The notes under the pieces: model-generated | Told to the model about the DNA's origin: nothing | What the model saw: the letters and a program-made list of their open reading frames with translations, nothing else | The model's database searches: none | Translations under genes and position numbers: made by a program | In this document: positions 24,161 through 34,027 of the stretch, piece by piece | How the letters are laid out: every line of letters starts with the position of its first letter | Numbering within the stretch: position 1 is the first letter of the stretch | Origin: Sphingomonadales bacterium | Lineage (GTDB): Bacteria; Pseudomonadota; Alphaproteobacteria; Sphingomonadales; Sphingomonadaceae | Length of the DNA stretch: 64,000 nt | Direction of reading: 5' to 3' | NCBI GenBank assembly: GCA_028871475.1 | Contig: JAGWMZ010000014.1 | Location: 1-64,000 of the forward strand

Positions 24161-25767
24161 GCGTTTTTGCCAACCCCGTCTTGCACGGTTTCAATCCCGA
24201 CCCTTCCATTCTGCGCGTCGGAGACGATTTTTACATCGCGACCTCGACATTCGAATGGTTTCCAGGCGTCCAGATCCACCACAGCCGCGATCTGGTGAAC
24301 TGGCGCCTCGCCGGCCGGCCGCTGTCGCGCGCCAGCCAGCTGGATATGCGTGGCGACCCTGATTCCTGCGGGGTCTGGGCCCCGGATCTGACCTATGTCG
24401 ACGGCCTGTTCTGGCTCATCTTTACCGATGTGAAACGCTATGGCCAGACGACGGTGAATGGCGCGGAGGGAGCCTCTTTCCGTGACTTCCACAATTACGT
24501 CGTCACGGCCCCCAGCATCGAGGGTCCCTGGAGTGATCCGGTTCACCTCAACAGCAGCGGCTTTGACCCTGCCCTGTTCCATGACGAGGATGGACGCTGC
24601 TGGCTTCTCAACATGCTGTGGGACCACAGGCCGGACCGAGGCCGCTTTGGTGGTATCGTTATCCAGGAGATGGACAAGGCGAGCCGTCGCCTGATCGGTG
24701 AAAGGCACCTGATCTTCAAGGGGACAGAGCGTTACTTTACCGAAGGCCCGCACCTTTACCGCCGCGACGGCTGGTATCACCTGCTGGTGGCAGAGGGTGG
24801 TACAGGGTGGAACCATGCCGTGGTGATGGCCCGCAGCCGAAACCTGTTTGGCCCCTATGAGGTGCACCCCGATGGTGCCGTGCTGACCGCACATGGTGCG
24901 CGCGACGGGGCGCTCACCCGCACGGGCCATGGCGATCTGGTCGAACTGAAGGACGGCACGACATGGCTGGCTTATCTGTGCGGCCGCCCTCTGCCAGGGC
25001 TTGAGCGATGCCCGCTTGGACGAGAGACTGCAATTCAACCCATGGTCTGGGGCGAGGACGGATGGCTGCGCAGCCTGACCGCCCATGCCGCGCCGGACCC
25101 GACCCCGCCGCTCCCCGCGCTGCCTGCCCACCCCTGGCCCAGGGCTGACTGGGATGGCCGCTTCGACGCGGCGGAATTGCCCAGTGAGTTTCAATGGTTG
25201 CGCAGCCCTTTGCCGGAACGGCTCTGGAGCCTGAGCGAACGGCCGGGGCATCTCCGCCTGTTCGGTCGTGAATCGATATCCAGTCATTTCGAGCAAGCGC
25301 TGGTCGCCCGGCGTTTTGAAAACATGCACTTCACGGCCACGACATGTCTGGATTTCGCGCCAGACCATTTCCAGCAGAGCGCCGGATTGGTATGCTATTA
25401 CAACAGCACGAAATTTTATTATTTTACCCTGTCGAGCGACGAAGGCCGCCGCTGCCTTCGCCTGCTTTGGGCGATTCCCGGCGAAGGGGCCCAGGACGAA
25501 CTGGTCTGCGGCATCGTGCCAGATGGCGAGATCGAGATGCGCGTTCACGTGGAAGGCGCCTCGCTACGCTTTGGCTGGCGCAGCCGGGGTGACGAGGTTT
25601 GGTCCTGGGTTCCCCACACGTTCGATGCCAGCATCCTGTCGGACGAAGTCTCGATCCATGGGCTACCCAACTTCACGGGAGCCTTTGTCGGCATGGCATG
25701 CCAGGACGTGTCAGGTGCAGGCCAGCCAGCGGATTTCGCCTATTTCCGTTACGAACCACTGGATTGA
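24157..25767 (+). CDS. GH43 beta-xylosidase, XynB-like (cytoplasmic)
   Basis: The 536-residue enzyme follows the GH43 subfamily-11 pattern: NPDPSI (catalytic base Asp15), WFPGVQIHHSRDLVNW, SSGFDPALFHDEDG (Asp137), NMLWDHR and FTEGPHLY (general acid Glu196). A C-terminal beta-sandwich domain runs from about 330 to the end (LERCPLGRETAIQP to YFRYEPLD). Known relatives release xylose from the non-reducing end of xylo-oligosaccharides, some with arabinofuranosidase side activity. No signal peptide is present, so it acts in the cytoplasm on imported oligomers. The four-base overlap with the MFS gene indicates a tight operon. Confidence 0.85.
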   Translation: MSVFANPVLHGFNPDPSILRVGDDFYIATSTFEWFPGVQIHHSRDLVNWRLAGRPLSRASQLDMRGDPDSCGVWAPDLTYVDGLFWLIFTDVKRYGQTTVNGAEGASFRDFHNYVVTAPSIEGPWSDPVHLNSSGFDPALFHDEDGRCWLLNMLWDHRPDRGRFGGIVIQEMDKASRRLIGERHLIFKGTERYFTEGPHLYRRDGWYHLLVAEGGTGWNHAVVMARSRNLFGPYEVHPDGAVLTAHGARDGALTRTGHGDLVELKDGTTWLAYLCGRPLPGLERCPLGRETAIQPMVWGEDGWLRSLTAHAAPDPTPPLPALPAHPWPRADWDGRFDAAELPSEFQWLRSPLPERLWSLSERPGHLRLFGRESISSHFEQALVARRFENMHFTATTCLDFAPDHFQQSAGLVCYYNSTKFYYFTLSSDEGRRCLRLLWAIPGEGAQDELVCGIVPDGEIEMRVHVEGASLRFGWRSRGDEVWSWVPHTFDASILSDEVSIHGLPNFTGAFVGMACQDVSGAGQPADFAYFRYEPLD

Positions 25768-25783
25768 GCGCGTCTCTGTCGCT

Positions 25784-26824
25784 TCAGGCAATCCTGGGTG
25801 CGGGCGCGGTGGAATCGCGACGGATGATCGCATGGTCAAGCACGAGATCCTGCGTTGCGGGCTGTACCTGCCCACCCGCGCCAGCTTGCCGAGCCACATA
25901 GGCCAATGCCTCTGCGGCCAGACGCCGCAGAGGCTGGCGCACCGTGGTGAGCGTCGGCCAAAGGGTCATGGCGGCCGAACTGTCGTCGAATCCCGCGACG
26001 GTCAGCGCGCCGGGAACCTCGATCTGCCGGCGGTGCGCCACTGAGACGACGGCAGCAGCCATATCGTCATTGCTGGCAAAAATGGCCGTGGGAGGACGCG
26101 GCAGATCCAGCAATTGCTCAGCGGCGGCCAGGCCCGAGGCATAGCTGAAATCCCCCTGCACCACCTGCACCTCGACTTCGCCAATTTCCCGCACGGCAGC
26201 ATAGAAGCCCGCCATACGTTCGGCGCTGGCGGTCTGGTCCGGGTTGCCAAGCACAAAGCCAAGGCGCCGGTGCCCCAGTTCAAGCAGATGGCAGGTCATT
26301 TCATAGGCCGCTCGATGATTGTCGATGCGTACACACAGCGCATTGGGCACATGATAGGCACCGAGCGCCGCCATCGGCAGGTTGAGCGGCCCCAGAACGC
26401 TGAGCACCTTGCGCGATTCCCCCAATGGCGGGGCCAGAATGATGCCGGACAGCCCTGCCGCAGCAAATCGCTCCAGTTCCTCTTTGGTCGGGGGATGGCC
26501 GTCCTCGCCCTTGAGCAGAGCAAGGCGCGCGCCCCTGATCGAGGCCTCCTCGAATATGCCGGTCAGTGTCTCGCTCATGAAGGCGGCACTCGGATTGGAA
26601 TAAACCACGCCGATATGAAGTTGTGTCGAGGTTACCAAACTTCGCGCCGCAGGATTGGGCGTATAGTTAAGCTCGCGAATAGCCTGTGCCACGGCTTCGC
26701 GCGTCTCGGCGCGCACACCGCTGCGACCGTTGATGACCCGCGACACCGTCATCGCCGAAACGCCCACCCTCTGCGCAACATCAACGATCGTGGCCCCCGC
26801 CCTGGGCCGGTCAGACTTCGCCAT
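25784..26824 (-). CDS. LacI-family transcriptional regulator
   Basis: The protein (about 346 residues) starts with a LacI helix-turn-helix, ATIVDVAQRVGVSAMTVSRVINGRSGVRAETREAVAQAIRELNYTPNPAARSL. A periplasmic-binding-protein-like effector domain follows (TQLHIGVVYS, FASNDDMAAAVV, VAGFDDSSAA). I used the ATG at 26824; upstream in-frame starts would only add a non-conserved extension. It is transcribed in the same direction as the two GH31 genes, 217 bp beyond them, and convergent with GH43. It probably responds to a sugar released by the locus and represses receptor, transporter or GH31 genes. Confidence 0.85.
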   Translation of the reverse strand: MAKSDRPRAGATIVDVAQRVGVSAMTVSRVINGRSGVRAETREAVAQAIRELNYTPNPAARSLVTSTQLHIGVVYSNPSAAFMSETLTGIFEEASIRGARLALLKGEDGHPPTKEELERFAAAGLSGIILAPPLGESRKVLSVLGPLNLPMAALGAYHVPNALCVRIDNHRAAYEMTCHLLELGHRRLGFVLGNPDQTASAERMAGFYAAVREIGEVEVQVVQGDFSYASGLAAAEQLLDLPRPPTAIFASNDDMAAAVVSVAHRRQIEVPGALTVAGFDDSSAAMTLWPTLTTVRQPLRRLAAEALAYVARQAGAGGQVQPATQDLVLDHAIIRRDSTAPAPRIA

Positions 26825-27041
26825 ATGTTTCGCCGCTTCCCCCCGCATCGATGGTGCGCCGCGATCAATGTCAGGATTTTGGCGTGCCGACAAGCGCGCT
26901 TGCTCAAGGCGTGGGAACACCGCCTCTGCTGCCAGTCCCGCGCAGCGCTCATGTCAGGCGACCTGGCCATAGCCCCCTGCCTCTCCATGTTCATGGCCCT
27001 GAAGTGCGAGACATGAGGCCTTGCCTTGATCCGGGTCTTTT

Positions 27042-29741
27042 TTAGGCAGGCAATGCGTCTCCAAGGCTCGCACTCGTCGCCTGCCCGTCATAATGGATCA
27101 CTTTTCGGGGCCCACCGTCCAAAGGCGGGGTTCCTGCGCGGACCACATGGACATTGATCCGTCGCTTCTGACGCAATGCTGCAAACCCGCCCCGACGCTT
27201 CGCAATCGTAAGGATCCGGCGCTGATCATCCCAATGCAGATCGGTCTCGGCCTTGGCGCCGTGTTCGTAATCATAGGTCAACCCATCATCCTCATAGAGC
27301 CGCATGGCCCCATCCTCTCCGGGAAACACCAGAAGGTCGATGTCCTGTGAGAGAGCCCCCGCTGTCGACTGCACCACCGGACCGAGCGGAACGATGCTGC
27401 CTGCCCGCGCATGGAGCGGAATACGGTCAAGAGGCGCCGGCACCTTGTGTGTTTGCCCGCCGGCCCGGTGCGTGCCAGTCCAGACATCAAACCAGCCTCC
27501 CTTGCTGGGCGGCAGATAGACCGGCCATTCGCTCACACCCGGCGCAAGGACCGGAGCCACATGGAAGGCATCGCCGAACATGAAGCTGTGCGTTTGGTCG
27601 AGCGCCTGTGGGTCGGCAGCGAAATCAAACACCAGCGGGCGCAGCAAGGGCATGCCCGATTGCGTGGCCTGCGCCGCCAGCGAGTAGATATAGGGCAAAA
27701 GCCGGTACCGCATCTCAAGATAGGTGCGCGCCACTGCCTCGACTTGCTGGCCATAGCGCCAGAACTCCGTGTCGGTCATGTAACCATGAACGCGCTGCAG
27801 CGGGAGAAAGGTGGCATACTGGAACCAGCGGATGAAACGCTCATGATAGGCAGGGTCGGTGTATTGCCCTGCGCCCGGACGGAAGAAACCGCCTGCATCG
27901 ACCGTCCAGTAAGGATAGCCCGCCGCCGCCATGTTGAGCCCGGCAGGCACCTGGCGGCGCAGCGTCTCCCAGTCATTGCCGATATCACCCGACCAGGTCG
28001 CCGCCCCATAACGTTGCTGCCCCGGAAAAGCCGAACGGGTCAGGATCATCACCCGCCGATCAGGATAGGCCGCGCGTTGCCCCTCATAAACGGTGCGCGA
28101 GACCTGTAGCGGATAGGCAAGGCGCACGGTTTCGCCGGGGCCTGCCGCCGTGTCCCGGCCCAGCAGGTCGTCATTCTCCGGCTCGGTGGCGTCCTGCCAC
28201 CAGGCATCCACGCCCAGCGCGGCAAGGCGCGTGTTCTGGCTCTCGGCATAGAAGGCAGCGGCACGGGGATTGAAGAAATCGATCCAGTCGGTGCCGGGAA
28301 TGAAATAGCCGCGCGCGGCGAACACCTTGCCAAGCTCCGTCTCGCGCGAGATCTTGGACCAGACCGACAGCATGAAGCGCATATCCATGCCATGCAAATC
28401 GCGGCACAGACCCGCCGGGTCGGGATAATGGGTCTCATCAAAGCGCATCGCGTTCCAGCCATGCCTGCCCCAATATTGCCAGTCCTGCACCATGACATCG
28501 ACGGGCAGCTTGCGGCGGCGGAATTCGCGCGCCGTGTCGAGAATTTCCTGCGAGGAATGAAAGCGTTCGCGGCAATGGATGTAACCCAGCGCCCACACCG
28601 GCATCATGGGCGCGGCCCCGGTCAGGGCGCGGTAACCGGCCATGATCTGCGCGGCGGAAGGCCCGGCGATCACCACATAATCGATCGCCTGTGCCACGGG
28701 CGAACGCCACAAGGTGTCCGCGCCGACGGGAGCATGGCGCAGGACGGGCGCCTCCTTGGCACCGGCGAGAATTTTGACCTCATGGTCGCCGGCCTCCAGT
28801 TCGGCGATGAAGCTGGTGGTGGGCGGCAGCCAGAGATTGGCGTGATCGACCAGAACGCGCCCGTCAATCTCGACATGATAGCGCGAGGTCATCTTGCCGC
28901 CGCTGTCGTAGAGAAAGGCATAGCGCCCGGCTGTGGGCACGGAAAAGCGCCCGCCGAACACCGCCTCGCGCCGCTCGACACGGGCATTGCCCTGGGTTGT
29001 CGTCACATCGGCCAGTTGCGCGGTGCCGCTCTGCGATTGCTGCTGAAGTTGAACGGCCTGATCGGGCGGATTGAGTTCGCTCATCCCCGGATTGTGCCAC
29101 AGCAAGCCATAGCCCTGGCTCGACAGCACGAAAGGCAGGCTGATCTGCGTGTTCACCTGGGTGAGGCGGCGGGGCAGACCACGCAGATCAAGGTGGCCGT
29201 CCTGAAAGCAGCCCGTGCCATAAAGCCGCTCGTCCGGCGGCGATACGAAACCCTGCTCGACCAGATGGCATGGCGTGCCGCGCACACTCCCGGCCACCAT
29301 GCGCCGCGTGCCGGGCCGCTCGCTGAGCAGCAGGCGGCCATCGGGCGTGAAAAAGCGCAGCGCTGAGCCATCATGCGGGATCTCGCAATGGATGGCGGGC
29401 AATTCCAGCCGGGTGGCCTTAGCCAATTCACGTCGGGTCACCGAAGGGCGAGTGGCCTGGGGAACCAGCATCTGGCTGGACGCGATGGGCCCGTCCACAA
29501 CCGCTCCGGGCATGAAACGTACCCGAAAAGCGCCCGCCCCCAGCGCCAGCACCTGCAAGGTGCCATCAGCAAAGGTCGCCTGAAAATCGGGCACCTGTGG
29601 CTGGAGTGATTGGGCAAGAGCACCCAGCGCCGGGCTGGCGAGAGCCGAAATGGCCACGCCAGCGCGCAGCACATGGCGTCGGCTGATGGGCCCCATGATG
29701 GTACTGCCCAGATGATCGCCCTTCACAGTGCTGCGGCGCAT
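27042..29741 (-). CDS. GH31 alpha-xylosidase-like enzyme with PA14 domain (Tat signal)
   Basis: This 899-residue protein has a twin-arginine leader (ISRRHVLRAGVAISALASPA) and a GH31 N-terminal beta-sandwich. A PA14-like insert follows (ERREAVFGGRFSVPTAGRYAFLYDSGG ... GDHEVKILAG, about residues 255-345). The catalytic barrel contains DVMVQDWQYWG, the nucleophile Asp in AWWQDATEPEND and the acid/base Asp in TWSGDIGNDW. PA14-bearing GH31 enzymes include xyloglucan-oligosaccharide alpha-xylosidases. I prefer the start at 29741 for its GGGAGA element; an ATG 45 bases later starts closer to the Tat motif. It lies 86 bp after a second GH31 gene in the same direction. Confidence 0.8.
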   Translation of the reverse strand: MRRSTVKGDHLGSTIMGPISRRHVLRAGVAISALASPALGALAQSLQPQVPDFQATFADGTLQVLALGAGAFRVRFMPGAVVDGPIASSQMLVPQATRPSVTRRELAKATRLELPAIHCEIPHDGSALRFFTPDGRLLLSERPGTRRMVAGSVRGTPCHLVEQGFVSPPDERLYGTGCFQDGHLDLRGLPRRLTQVNTQISLPFVLSSQGYGLLWHNPGMSELNPPDQAVQLQQQSQSGTAQLADVTTTQGNARVERREAVFGGRFSVPTAGRYAFLYDSGGKMTSRYHVEIDGRVLVDHANLWLPPTTSFIAELEAGDHEVKILAGAKEAPVLRHAPVGADTLWRSPVAQAIDYVVIAGPSAAQIMAGYRALTGAAPMMPVWALGYIHCRERFHSSQEILDTAREFRRRKLPVDVMVQDWQYWGRHGWNAMRFDETHYPDPAGLCRDLHGMDMRFMLSVWSKISRETELGKVFAARGYFIPGTDWIDFFNPRAAAFYAESQNTRLAALGVDAWWQDATEPENDDLLGRDTAAGPGETVRLAYPLQVSRTVYEGQRAAYPDRRVMILTRSAFPGQQRYGAATWSGDIGNDWETLRRQVPAGLNMAAAGYPYWTVDAGGFFRPGAGQYTDPAYHERFIRWFQYATFLPLQRVHGYMTDTEFWRYGQQVEAVARTYLEMRYRLLPYIYSLAAQATQSGMPLLRPLVFDFAADPQALDQTHSFMFGDAFHVAPVLAPGVSEWPVYLPPSKGGWFDVWTGTHRAGGQTHKVPAPLDRIPLHARAGSIVPLGPVVQSTAGALSQDIDLLVFPGEDGAMRLYEDDGLTYDYEHGAKAETDLHWDDQRRILTIAKRRGGFAALRQKRRINVHVVRAGTPPLDGGPRKVIHYDGQATSASLGDALPA

Positions 29742-29827
29742 GACGTTCTCCCTGATTCTTTTGGTAACCCGACCGACCGCGAACCACTGGCGGGGTGTTT
29801 GTCCCTTGCTGCTCGAACCTGTCCCGC

Positions 29828-32764
29828 TCAGTCCCCGAACCGCACTTTGGTGGCAGCCCCGGTGTACATCACGGAGCGGGTTGCGGTGGCTGGTGCCGCG
29901 CCGGTGGCATTGCGCGCGGTCATCAGCACCAGATCGAGCTTGCGCTGGCGCACAAGGCCGGGGAACGTCCCCTGGCGCGCGCCAATGGTCAGCGTGCGGG
30001 CGCGATCGTTCCAGATGAGGTCATAGGTCGCGCGCTGGCCCTTCTCGTAATCATAGGTTTCATTGTCATCCTCATAGAGGGTGAAACGCGCGTCTGCGCC
30101 CGGATAGATGCGGATCTCGTAAGGCGCGCCGGGCGATTGGGTGGCATATTGCAGCAGCGGCCCCATCGGCACGATCGACCCGGCGCGCACATAGAGCGGC
30201 ATGATGTCGAGCGGCGTCTCGCGCGTCACGCGCTGCCCGCCCTCATAGCGCTGGTTGGTCCAGAAATCATACCAGCCAGCCCCCTTGGGCAGATAGGTGG
30301 TGACGGTGAAATCCTGAATGGATTGCGAGGATTTGGCCGCTTCGGCGCGTTCACTCGGCAAGCGCCAGCCCAGCCGCAGCTTGCGCGATCCGCCGGCCTG
30401 ATAATAGTCGATGCTGATGGGCACGCTCTGCCCCTTATGCAAAGTGATCTGCGCCCCGCGATAGCGCGCGGTGCCGGCAGTCCATTCATCCACCAGCATC
30501 TTGCCATCGACCTTCAGCCGATAGCCGTCATCCCCCTCGACGCCCAGCTCATAAGTGCCTTCCTCGGGCGCAGTGAGCGTGCCCGTCCAGCGCGCCGAGA
30601 AGGTGTCAAGGCTGGTCAGCCCGGCGGGTATGTCGGCCAGTGGCGGGCTCGGCCAGTTATGGTCGATCCTGGTGTCGATCACCTTGCTGACGGGCTTTTC
30701 CAGCGCAGTGTCCGAAAAATATTGCAGTGCCAGCCCCTTCTGTCCGTCAGGAGTATGAAGCCAGGTGGCCGGAATGGTCGCGGCGGGCGGGGTCTGGAAA
30801 TGATACATCGGCCGCGTCACGGGGTGGACAAGGAAGGACGGGCCGAACATGAAGCTGTCGTCGATGGTGTCCGTTGCCCGGTCGTCGGGGAAATCCATCA
30901 TCAGTGGGCGCATCAGCGTGTAGCCCGCCGAGGTCACCTTCCAGCTCAGCCCATAGATATAGGGCAACAGCCGGTAACGCAGGTCCACACTGGCGAGCAG
31001 CGAGGCATAGACCTGGGGGTCGAGCGTTTTGAAGCGATAAGGTTCACGTTCGACATCGGTGCCATGGATGCGCATCAGCGGGTTGAAGGTGGCATATTGC
31101 AGCCATCGGGCGAAGAGTTCGCGCCAGGCGGCGTTCTTCTCGCCACCGGGAAATTCGGAAACGAAGAAGCCGCCGGTGTCCTGCGTCCAATAGGGGTTGC
31201 CCGTCACCGTCACGTCAACGCCGCCCGCAATCTGCTGTTTGAAGACCTTCCAGCTTGCGTAAATGTCCCCGCTCCATGAGGCGGCGGCGGTGCGCTGCGC
31301 CCCGGCCCAGGCCGAGCGGGTCAGCGTGAAGACGCGCTTGTTCGAGGTGGCGCGCTCGCCATCATAGGTGCCCTGGGTGGTCAGCAGCGAATAGGGGTTG
31401 AGATAGCGGGTGAAATCGCCCAGCGCATTGCGGCCCAGCGCCTTGGTGTCGCGGATATTGTCCTGCGCGTCCCACATCGCGCTGCTCACCTCCACCTCGG
31501 TGCCGTCCATCCACAGTGCATCCACGCCCTTGTCGAGCAGGCCGGACTTGATGTGCTTGAAATAGATCTGGCGGCCCAGCGGGCTGTAGGCGTCATAGAC
31601 GCGCGCATGTTTGGAGATCCAGTGCTCTGGCGTAAAACGCAGACTGTGGGCGTCAAGCTCATGGCCAAGCGCAGTATCGTCGCCCACAGATGGCCAGATC
31701 GAGACCATGAGTTTCAGATGCTCATCATGAAGCTGGCGGATCATGCCGGCAGGATCGGGATAGCGCGTGGGGTCCCAGGTCATCCCCGACCAGCTGCCAT
31801 CCTTGTCGCTGCCCCAATATTGCCAGTCCTGCACGATGTAATCGAGCGGGAAGTGCTCCTTGCGGAAGGTGCTGGCCACATCGAGCAACTGGTCCTGCGT
31901 CTTGTAACGCTCCTTGCTCATGAAGAGGCCAAAGGCCTGTTTGGGATACATCGGCGCCTGCCCCGTCAGCGCACGATAGGCGCCAACGACATCGTCCGGG
32001 GTCTTGCCGGCCATGAAATAATAATCGACACCGCCCGGCGCGCTTTCGGCCCAGAGCGAGGCGCCCTGCGCGTCATCCTTGAAGCGCATCTGCGAATAGA
32101 CATCCCACATCACGCCATAGCGGCGCGAGGACATCATCACCGGAATGATGATGCCCATATTGGTCTGCACCAGCAGCAAGTCCTTGCCGCGCCGGTTGCT
32201 GGTATCATCGGCGGTGAAGCCAAAGCCGTAAAGCGCCTCATCGTCGCGCAGACGGAAGGTGTTGGCCGCCTCATAAGTGGGTGCGCCCGAGATCGTCCGC
32301 CGTGTCAGGCTCTGCGGCTTGCCCGCATCCTCCTCGGTATAGAGCTTGCCCTGCGCGTCGAGAAAGCGAAGCGCGGAGGTGGCCTTGTTGACCTCGACGG
32401 TCAGCGCGGCGCTGGTGATGGTCAGTGTGGTGGGCGTTTCAGTCAGGGTGAAGGGAACGGGCTTAGGCTTTTCGATCACCACAAGGCTGGGTGCTGTCCA
32501 GTAATTGGCGCCGAGATTGGCGTTCACCCGCACCGTATCGGGACCGTAAAAAAGGACGGTCTTGACCACATCGCCCACCCGCATCTGCAAGCCATCGGCC
32601 AGCTTGCGGAACACGAAGCCATGAGCGTCGGGCAGATTGGCCGGTGCAACATGGCCGTGGGCATCAAGCCCGGTGACAGGCTGTGCCAGCGCCGGGCCCG
32701 CGACATTGAGCGCCAGTGCGAAAACCAGGCTCAACCCTGCGGTCCTTGCTGCACGCATTCTCAT
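29828..32764 (-). CDS. GH31 alpha-xylosidase-like enzyme with C-terminal-side PA14 domain (secreted)
   Basis: The protein (about 978 residues) has a Sec signal peptide (RMRAARTAGLSLVFALALNVAGPALAQ). Its GH31 catalytic domain has YIVQDWQYWGSDKDGSW, nucleophile Asp in ALWMDGTEVE and acid/base Asp in SWSGDIYASW. Unlike its neighbour, its PA14 domain lies after the barrel (SARWTGTLTAPEEGTYELGVEGDDGYRLKVDGKMLVDEW, near 720-770), inserted before the final beta-sandwich. Differing PA14 positions imply different oligosaccharide sizes. The ATG at 32764 sits 8 bases after GGAAGG; a GTG six bases earlier is possible. A 20-bp perfect palindrome lies directly upstream. Confidence 0.8.
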   Translation of the reverse strand: MRMRAARTAGLSLVFALALNVAGPALAQPVTGLDAHGHVAPANLPDAHGFVFRKLADGLQMRVGDVVKTVLFYGPDTVRVNANLGANYWTAPSLVVIEKPKPVPFTLTETPTTLTITSAALTVEVNKATSALRFLDAQGKLYTEEDAGKPQSLTRRTISGAPTYEAANTFRLRDDEALYGFGFTADDTSNRRGKDLLLVQTNMGIIIPVMMSSRRYGVMWDVYSQMRFKDDAQGASLWAESAPGGVDYYFMAGKTPDDVVGAYRALTGQAPMYPKQAFGLFMSKERYKTQDQLLDVASTFRKEHFPLDYIVQDWQYWGSDKDGSWSGMTWDPTRYPDPAGMIRQLHDEHLKLMVSIWPSVGDDTALGHELDAHSLRFTPEHWISKHARVYDAYSPLGRQIYFKHIKSGLLDKGVDALWMDGTEVEVSSAMWDAQDNIRDTKALGRNALGDFTRYLNPYSLLTTQGTYDGERATSNKRVFTLTRSAWAGAQRTAAASWSGDIYASWKVFKQQIAGGVDVTVTGNPYWTQDTGGFFVSEFPGGEKNAAWRELFARWLQYATFNPLMRIHGTDVEREPYRFKTLDPQVYASLLASVDLRYRLLPYIYGLSWKVTSAGYTLMRPLMMDFPDDRATDTIDDSFMFGPSFLVHPVTRPMYHFQTPPAATIPATWLHTPDGQKGLALQYFSDTALEKPVSKVIDTRIDHNWPSPPLADIPAGLTSLDTFSARWTGTLTAPEEGTYELGVEGDDGYRLKVDGKMLVDEWTAGTARYRGAQITLHKGQSVPISIDYYQAGGSRKLRLGWRLPSERAEAAKSSQSIQDFTVTTYLPKGAGWYDFWTNQRYEGGQRVTRETPLDIMPLYVRAGSIVPMGPLLQYATQSPGAPYEIRIYPGADARFTLYEDDNETYDYEKGQRATYDLIWNDRARTLTIGARQGTFPGLVRQRKLDLVLMTARNATGAAPATATRSVMYTGAATKVRFGD

Positions 32765-32782
32765 CGCCACCCTTCCCGACTC

Positions 32783-32802
32783 ATCCGTAAACGTTTACGG
32801 AT
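32783..32802. promoter_or_regulatory. 20-bp perfect palindrome, LacI-type operator
   Basis: ATCCGTAAACGTTTACGGAT is fully symmetrical about a central CpG, the hallmark of LacI/GalR-family operators. It lies in the divergent gap, 19 bp upstream of the GH31 start (32764) and 68 bp upstream of the LacI-type gene at 32870, so one site could control both. It is the most perfect dyad I found in the glycosidase locus. Confidence 0.8.
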
Positions 32803-32869
32803 GCTTGCTATCTGGTCTGAGTTATCTGTCAAGCCTTGCAAAACCTGCCGCGCATGCAAGGAGGGAAGT

Positions 32870-33880
32870 ATGGATATACGCAAGCTTGCAGCCCATCTTG
32901 GCCTGTCGACAGGGACCGTGTCGCGCGCCCTCAATGGCCGCAAGGATGTCAGCGCGGCGACGCGGACACGCGTGATCGAAGGCGCCAGGGCGCTGGGTTA
33001 TGCCCCCAATCAGGCCGGACAGTCGCTGCGCGCCAAACGAACCCGGACGGTCGCCTTTCTCCTGCCTGTTCTGCCCGACAGCATGACCTATGGCGATCCG
33101 TTCTTTCTTTCGATTCTCGACGGCGTGCAGGCGGTGCTGGATGCGGAAGGCTTCGAGCTCATCGTGCTTCTGTGGCGGATCGAGCAGAACCCGCTCGATG
33201 TGCTGCGACGGCATCTGGGGCGCGGCATCGCCGACGGGTGGATCCTCGCGGCCACCGGGCGCGAGGATCCTCGCATCACCCTGCTGTCGGCGCAAGCCAT
33301 GCCTTTCGTGACACTCGGCCGCAGCGACACCAGGGGCCAATATTGCAGCATCGACCTCGATTTCGAGTCTATGATCGATACCGTCATAGCACGCTTTCTT
33401 GCCGCACATCACCGGCGCATTGCCCTCATAACCGCAGGCCCTGGCGTCAATTTCAGTCATCTGGTGATCGCGCGCTACAAAGCGGCCCTGAAGAGCGCCG
33501 GCCTGCCCTTCGATCCTGATCTTCTCTACTCGGGACCCGATGATGCCGCCCGCTGCGCGCAGGTCACCACCGATATGCTCGCGCTCAGACCGCCGCCAAC
33601 CGCAATTTTTGTGATGGGTGAAAACGGAGCGGTCGGCACTTACGCCAGCCTGCGATCGGCCGGGCTTGAGCCGGGCAAGGATATAGCCATCATCGGCTTT
33701 CGCCTCACCGCTGCCTGCGCAGCGCTCCAGCCGGCACTCAGTTGCTTTTCGGTGCCGGTGCGCGACATTGGGGAGGATCTGGCGCGCAATCTGATTGCGC
33801 AGATGGAGCAGCGTACAGACAGCGGGGCAACCGCGGTTCGCCTGTGGACCATGGCTTGGGTTCAGGGTCAAAGCGGTTGA
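32870..33880 (+). CDS. LacI-family transcriptional regulator
   Basis: The 336-residue protein opens with MDIRKLAAHLGLSTGTVSRALNGRKDVSAATRTRVIEGARALGYAPNQAGQSLRAKRT, a canonical LacI DNA-binding and hinge region. Its effector domain has VAFLLPVLPDSMTYGDPFFLSILDGVQ and the conserved TAIFVMGENGAVG and AIIGFR segments. The ATG at 32870 follows GGAGGGAAGT. It is divergent from the GH31 operon across a 20-bp palindromic operator, and GH43-CBM6 and GH2 genes follow on its own strand, so both arms are likely targets. Effector identity is unknown; xylose- or galactose-containing oligosaccharides are plausible. Confidence 0.85.
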   Translation: MDIRKLAAHLGLSTGTVSRALNGRKDVSAATRTRVIEGARALGYAPNQAGQSLRAKRTRTVAFLLPVLPDSMTYGDPFFLSILDGVQAVLDAEGFELIVLLWRIEQNPLDVLRRHLGRGIADGWILAATGREDPRITLLSAQAMPFVTLGRSDTRGQYCSIDLDFESMIDTVIARFLAAHHRRIALITAGPGVNFSHLVIARYKAALKSAGLPFDPDLLYSGPDDAARCAQVTTDMLALRPPPTAIFVMGENGAVGTYASLRSAGLEPGKDIAIIGFRLTAACAALQPALSCFSVPVRDIGEDLARNLIAQMEQRTDSGATAVRLWTMAWVQGQSG

Positions 33881-34027
33881 CGGCAAACCCTTCAGGCAAC
33901 GCGACGGCCCACATATCGGCATGAGGCAATTAGGCAATTGCCATGGGAGTCATTCGCTGCAATAAACTCAGACAAATCTTCGAATTGCGCTATCCACGCG
34001 ATCTGACCGGGGAAAGGGAGCAGGACA

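Noticed and set aside
31553..33880. A 775-codon open frame on the + strand running opposite GH31 and into the LacI gene
   Set aside because: Only its last 336 codons match a family (LacI) and have a ribosome binding site; the rest is the antisense of GH31, which GC-rich DNA leaves open.
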